The notes beneath the pieces are model-generated. The model did not search any database. It saw only the letters and a list, made by a program, of their open reading frames with translations, and was not told the origin of the DNA. From Candidatus Poribacteria bacterium (GTDB lineage Bacteria; Poribacteria; WGA-4E; WGA-3G): 64,000 nt of DNA. Position 1 is the stretch's first letter. Each line of letters starts with the position of its first letter. Where the stretch lies: contig JAPPNJ010000011.1 in assembly GCA_028818705.1 (NCBI GenBank), positions 1-64,000 on the forward strand, written 5' to 3'. The translations under genes were made by a program, and so were the position numbers. Shown here piece after piece: positions 63,622 through 64,000 of the stretch.

Positions 63622-63991
63622 TACAGTAAAAGCGTATTTTGACGCGCTTATTGCCAGAGATGCTGAAACCCTCATTGCGATGATGCTGCCTGCCTCCCAT
63701 TATGTCAAGATCGGCACGGATGCTGATGAAGTCGTTGAAGGCAGCGCAGAAATCGCTGCGTACTACCAAGACCATGTCGCAAGCACTGAGGATTTCAGCA
63801 TCACGTTTATTAACTTCGATGTTCAAGAACGAGACGATGTAGCGTGGTTCTACACGCGCCAAGTTTGGCATCTCAAATGGCAAGGTACACCAGAGGAATT
63901 CGTGATGCGGATGACCGGGGTCTTGGAAAAGATCAACGAATCGTGGAAGTTCGCACAGATCCACGCCTCAATCGGTGTTCCAACATCCTAA
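63605..63991 (+). CDS. NTF2-like (SnoaL-type) protein overlapping the diiron gene
   Basis: 128 residues from ATG 63605 (AGGAAT about 7 bases upstream). AHDTVKAYFDALIARDAETLIAMMLPASHYVKIGTDADEVVEGSAEIAAYYQDHVAST and VAWFYTRQVWHLKWQGTPEEFVMRMTGVLEKINESWKFAQIHASIG fit the SnoaL-like/SgcJ-type fold. Its start lies inside the diiron gene's last codons (17-base overlap, different frame), so the two are translationally coupled and may act on the same substrate. Confidence 0.8.
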   Translation: MRNAHDTVKAYFDALIARDAETLIAMMLPASHYVKIGTDADEVVEGSAEIAAYYQDHVASTEDFSITFINFDVQERDDVAWFYTRQVWHLKWQGTPEEFVMRMTGVLEKINESWKFAQIHASIGVPTS

Positions 63992-64000
63992 TCTCTAACG

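Overview
The window most resembles a chromosomal contig from Candidatus Poribacteria (sponge-associated or marine) or a close relative. This is inferred from gene content and protein signatures, not from a marker gene. The clues are: about ten phytanoyl-CoA dioxygenase (PhyH) domains in 64 kb; several sulfatases; LamG proteins ending in a KLAxTWGxLK-type tail; a secreted protease ending in a NYPNPFNPETWIPYQL-type FlgD-like domain; cadherin-like lipoproteins; DUF6785 and DUF362 proteins; and gaps filled with short palindromic repeats. I recognised no rRNA or tRNA gene and no complete insertion sequence.

Layout. 1-5 kb: 5' end of a PhyH gene, a transposase-like remnant, a large secreted metalloprotease and two tandem PhyH paralogues. 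5-11 kb: a leftward block with a polysaccharide-lyase-like enzyme, its likely TonB-dependent receptor and a polytopic membrane protein whose N-terminus runs through a repeat element. 11-19 kb: creatininase-family hydrolase, LamG protein, a double PhyH protein with one degenerate half, a cadherin-like lipoprotein, a repeat-filled gap, a STAS protein and a second LamG protein. 19-22.7 kb: DUF6785 membrane protein with a GH32-type glycosidase. 22.7-26.9 kb: a lone 1153-residue primase-polymerase-like protein between two 48-bp direct repeats. 26.9-36.6 kb: ArsM methyltransferase, sulfatase, SIMPL protein, NTF2-like protein, a frameshifted second sulfatase, a metallo-beta-lactamase/cupin fusion overlapping a lipoprotein gene, a Gfo/Idh/MocA oxidoreductase, a cysteine desulfurase and a toxin-antitoxin pair. 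37-49 kb: acyl-CoA synthetase, DUF362 protein, PhyH, a type IIG-like restriction-modification enzyme, a leftward LamG/PhyH/PhyH operon and another PhyH. 49.4-59.1 kb: a five-gene rightward cluster of circularly permuted ATP-grasp, alpha-E and transglutaminase proteins in which each activity occurs twice. 59-64 kb: WD40 protein, MDR dehydrogenase and DUF202 operon, a PhyH fragment, and a heme-oxygenase-like diiron protein overlapping an NTF2-like gene.

How the genes work together. The sulfatases, lyase, GH32 enzyme, TonB receptor and LamG proteins fit a lifestyle of degrading sulfated or plant/sponge polysaccharides. The PhyH genes suggest many small-molecule oxidations with unknown substrates. 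The 49-59 kb cluster is a predicted peptide-ligation/transglutamination system known by gene neighbourhood in other bacteria, here duplicated and without its frequent Anbu partner.

The most unusual signal is non-coding. At least four families of short palindromic repeats keep a conserved head or loop while the stem sequences differ between copies yet stay complementary. Several touch start codons, stop codons or reading frames. A fifth type is a degenerate 7-bp-period repeat.
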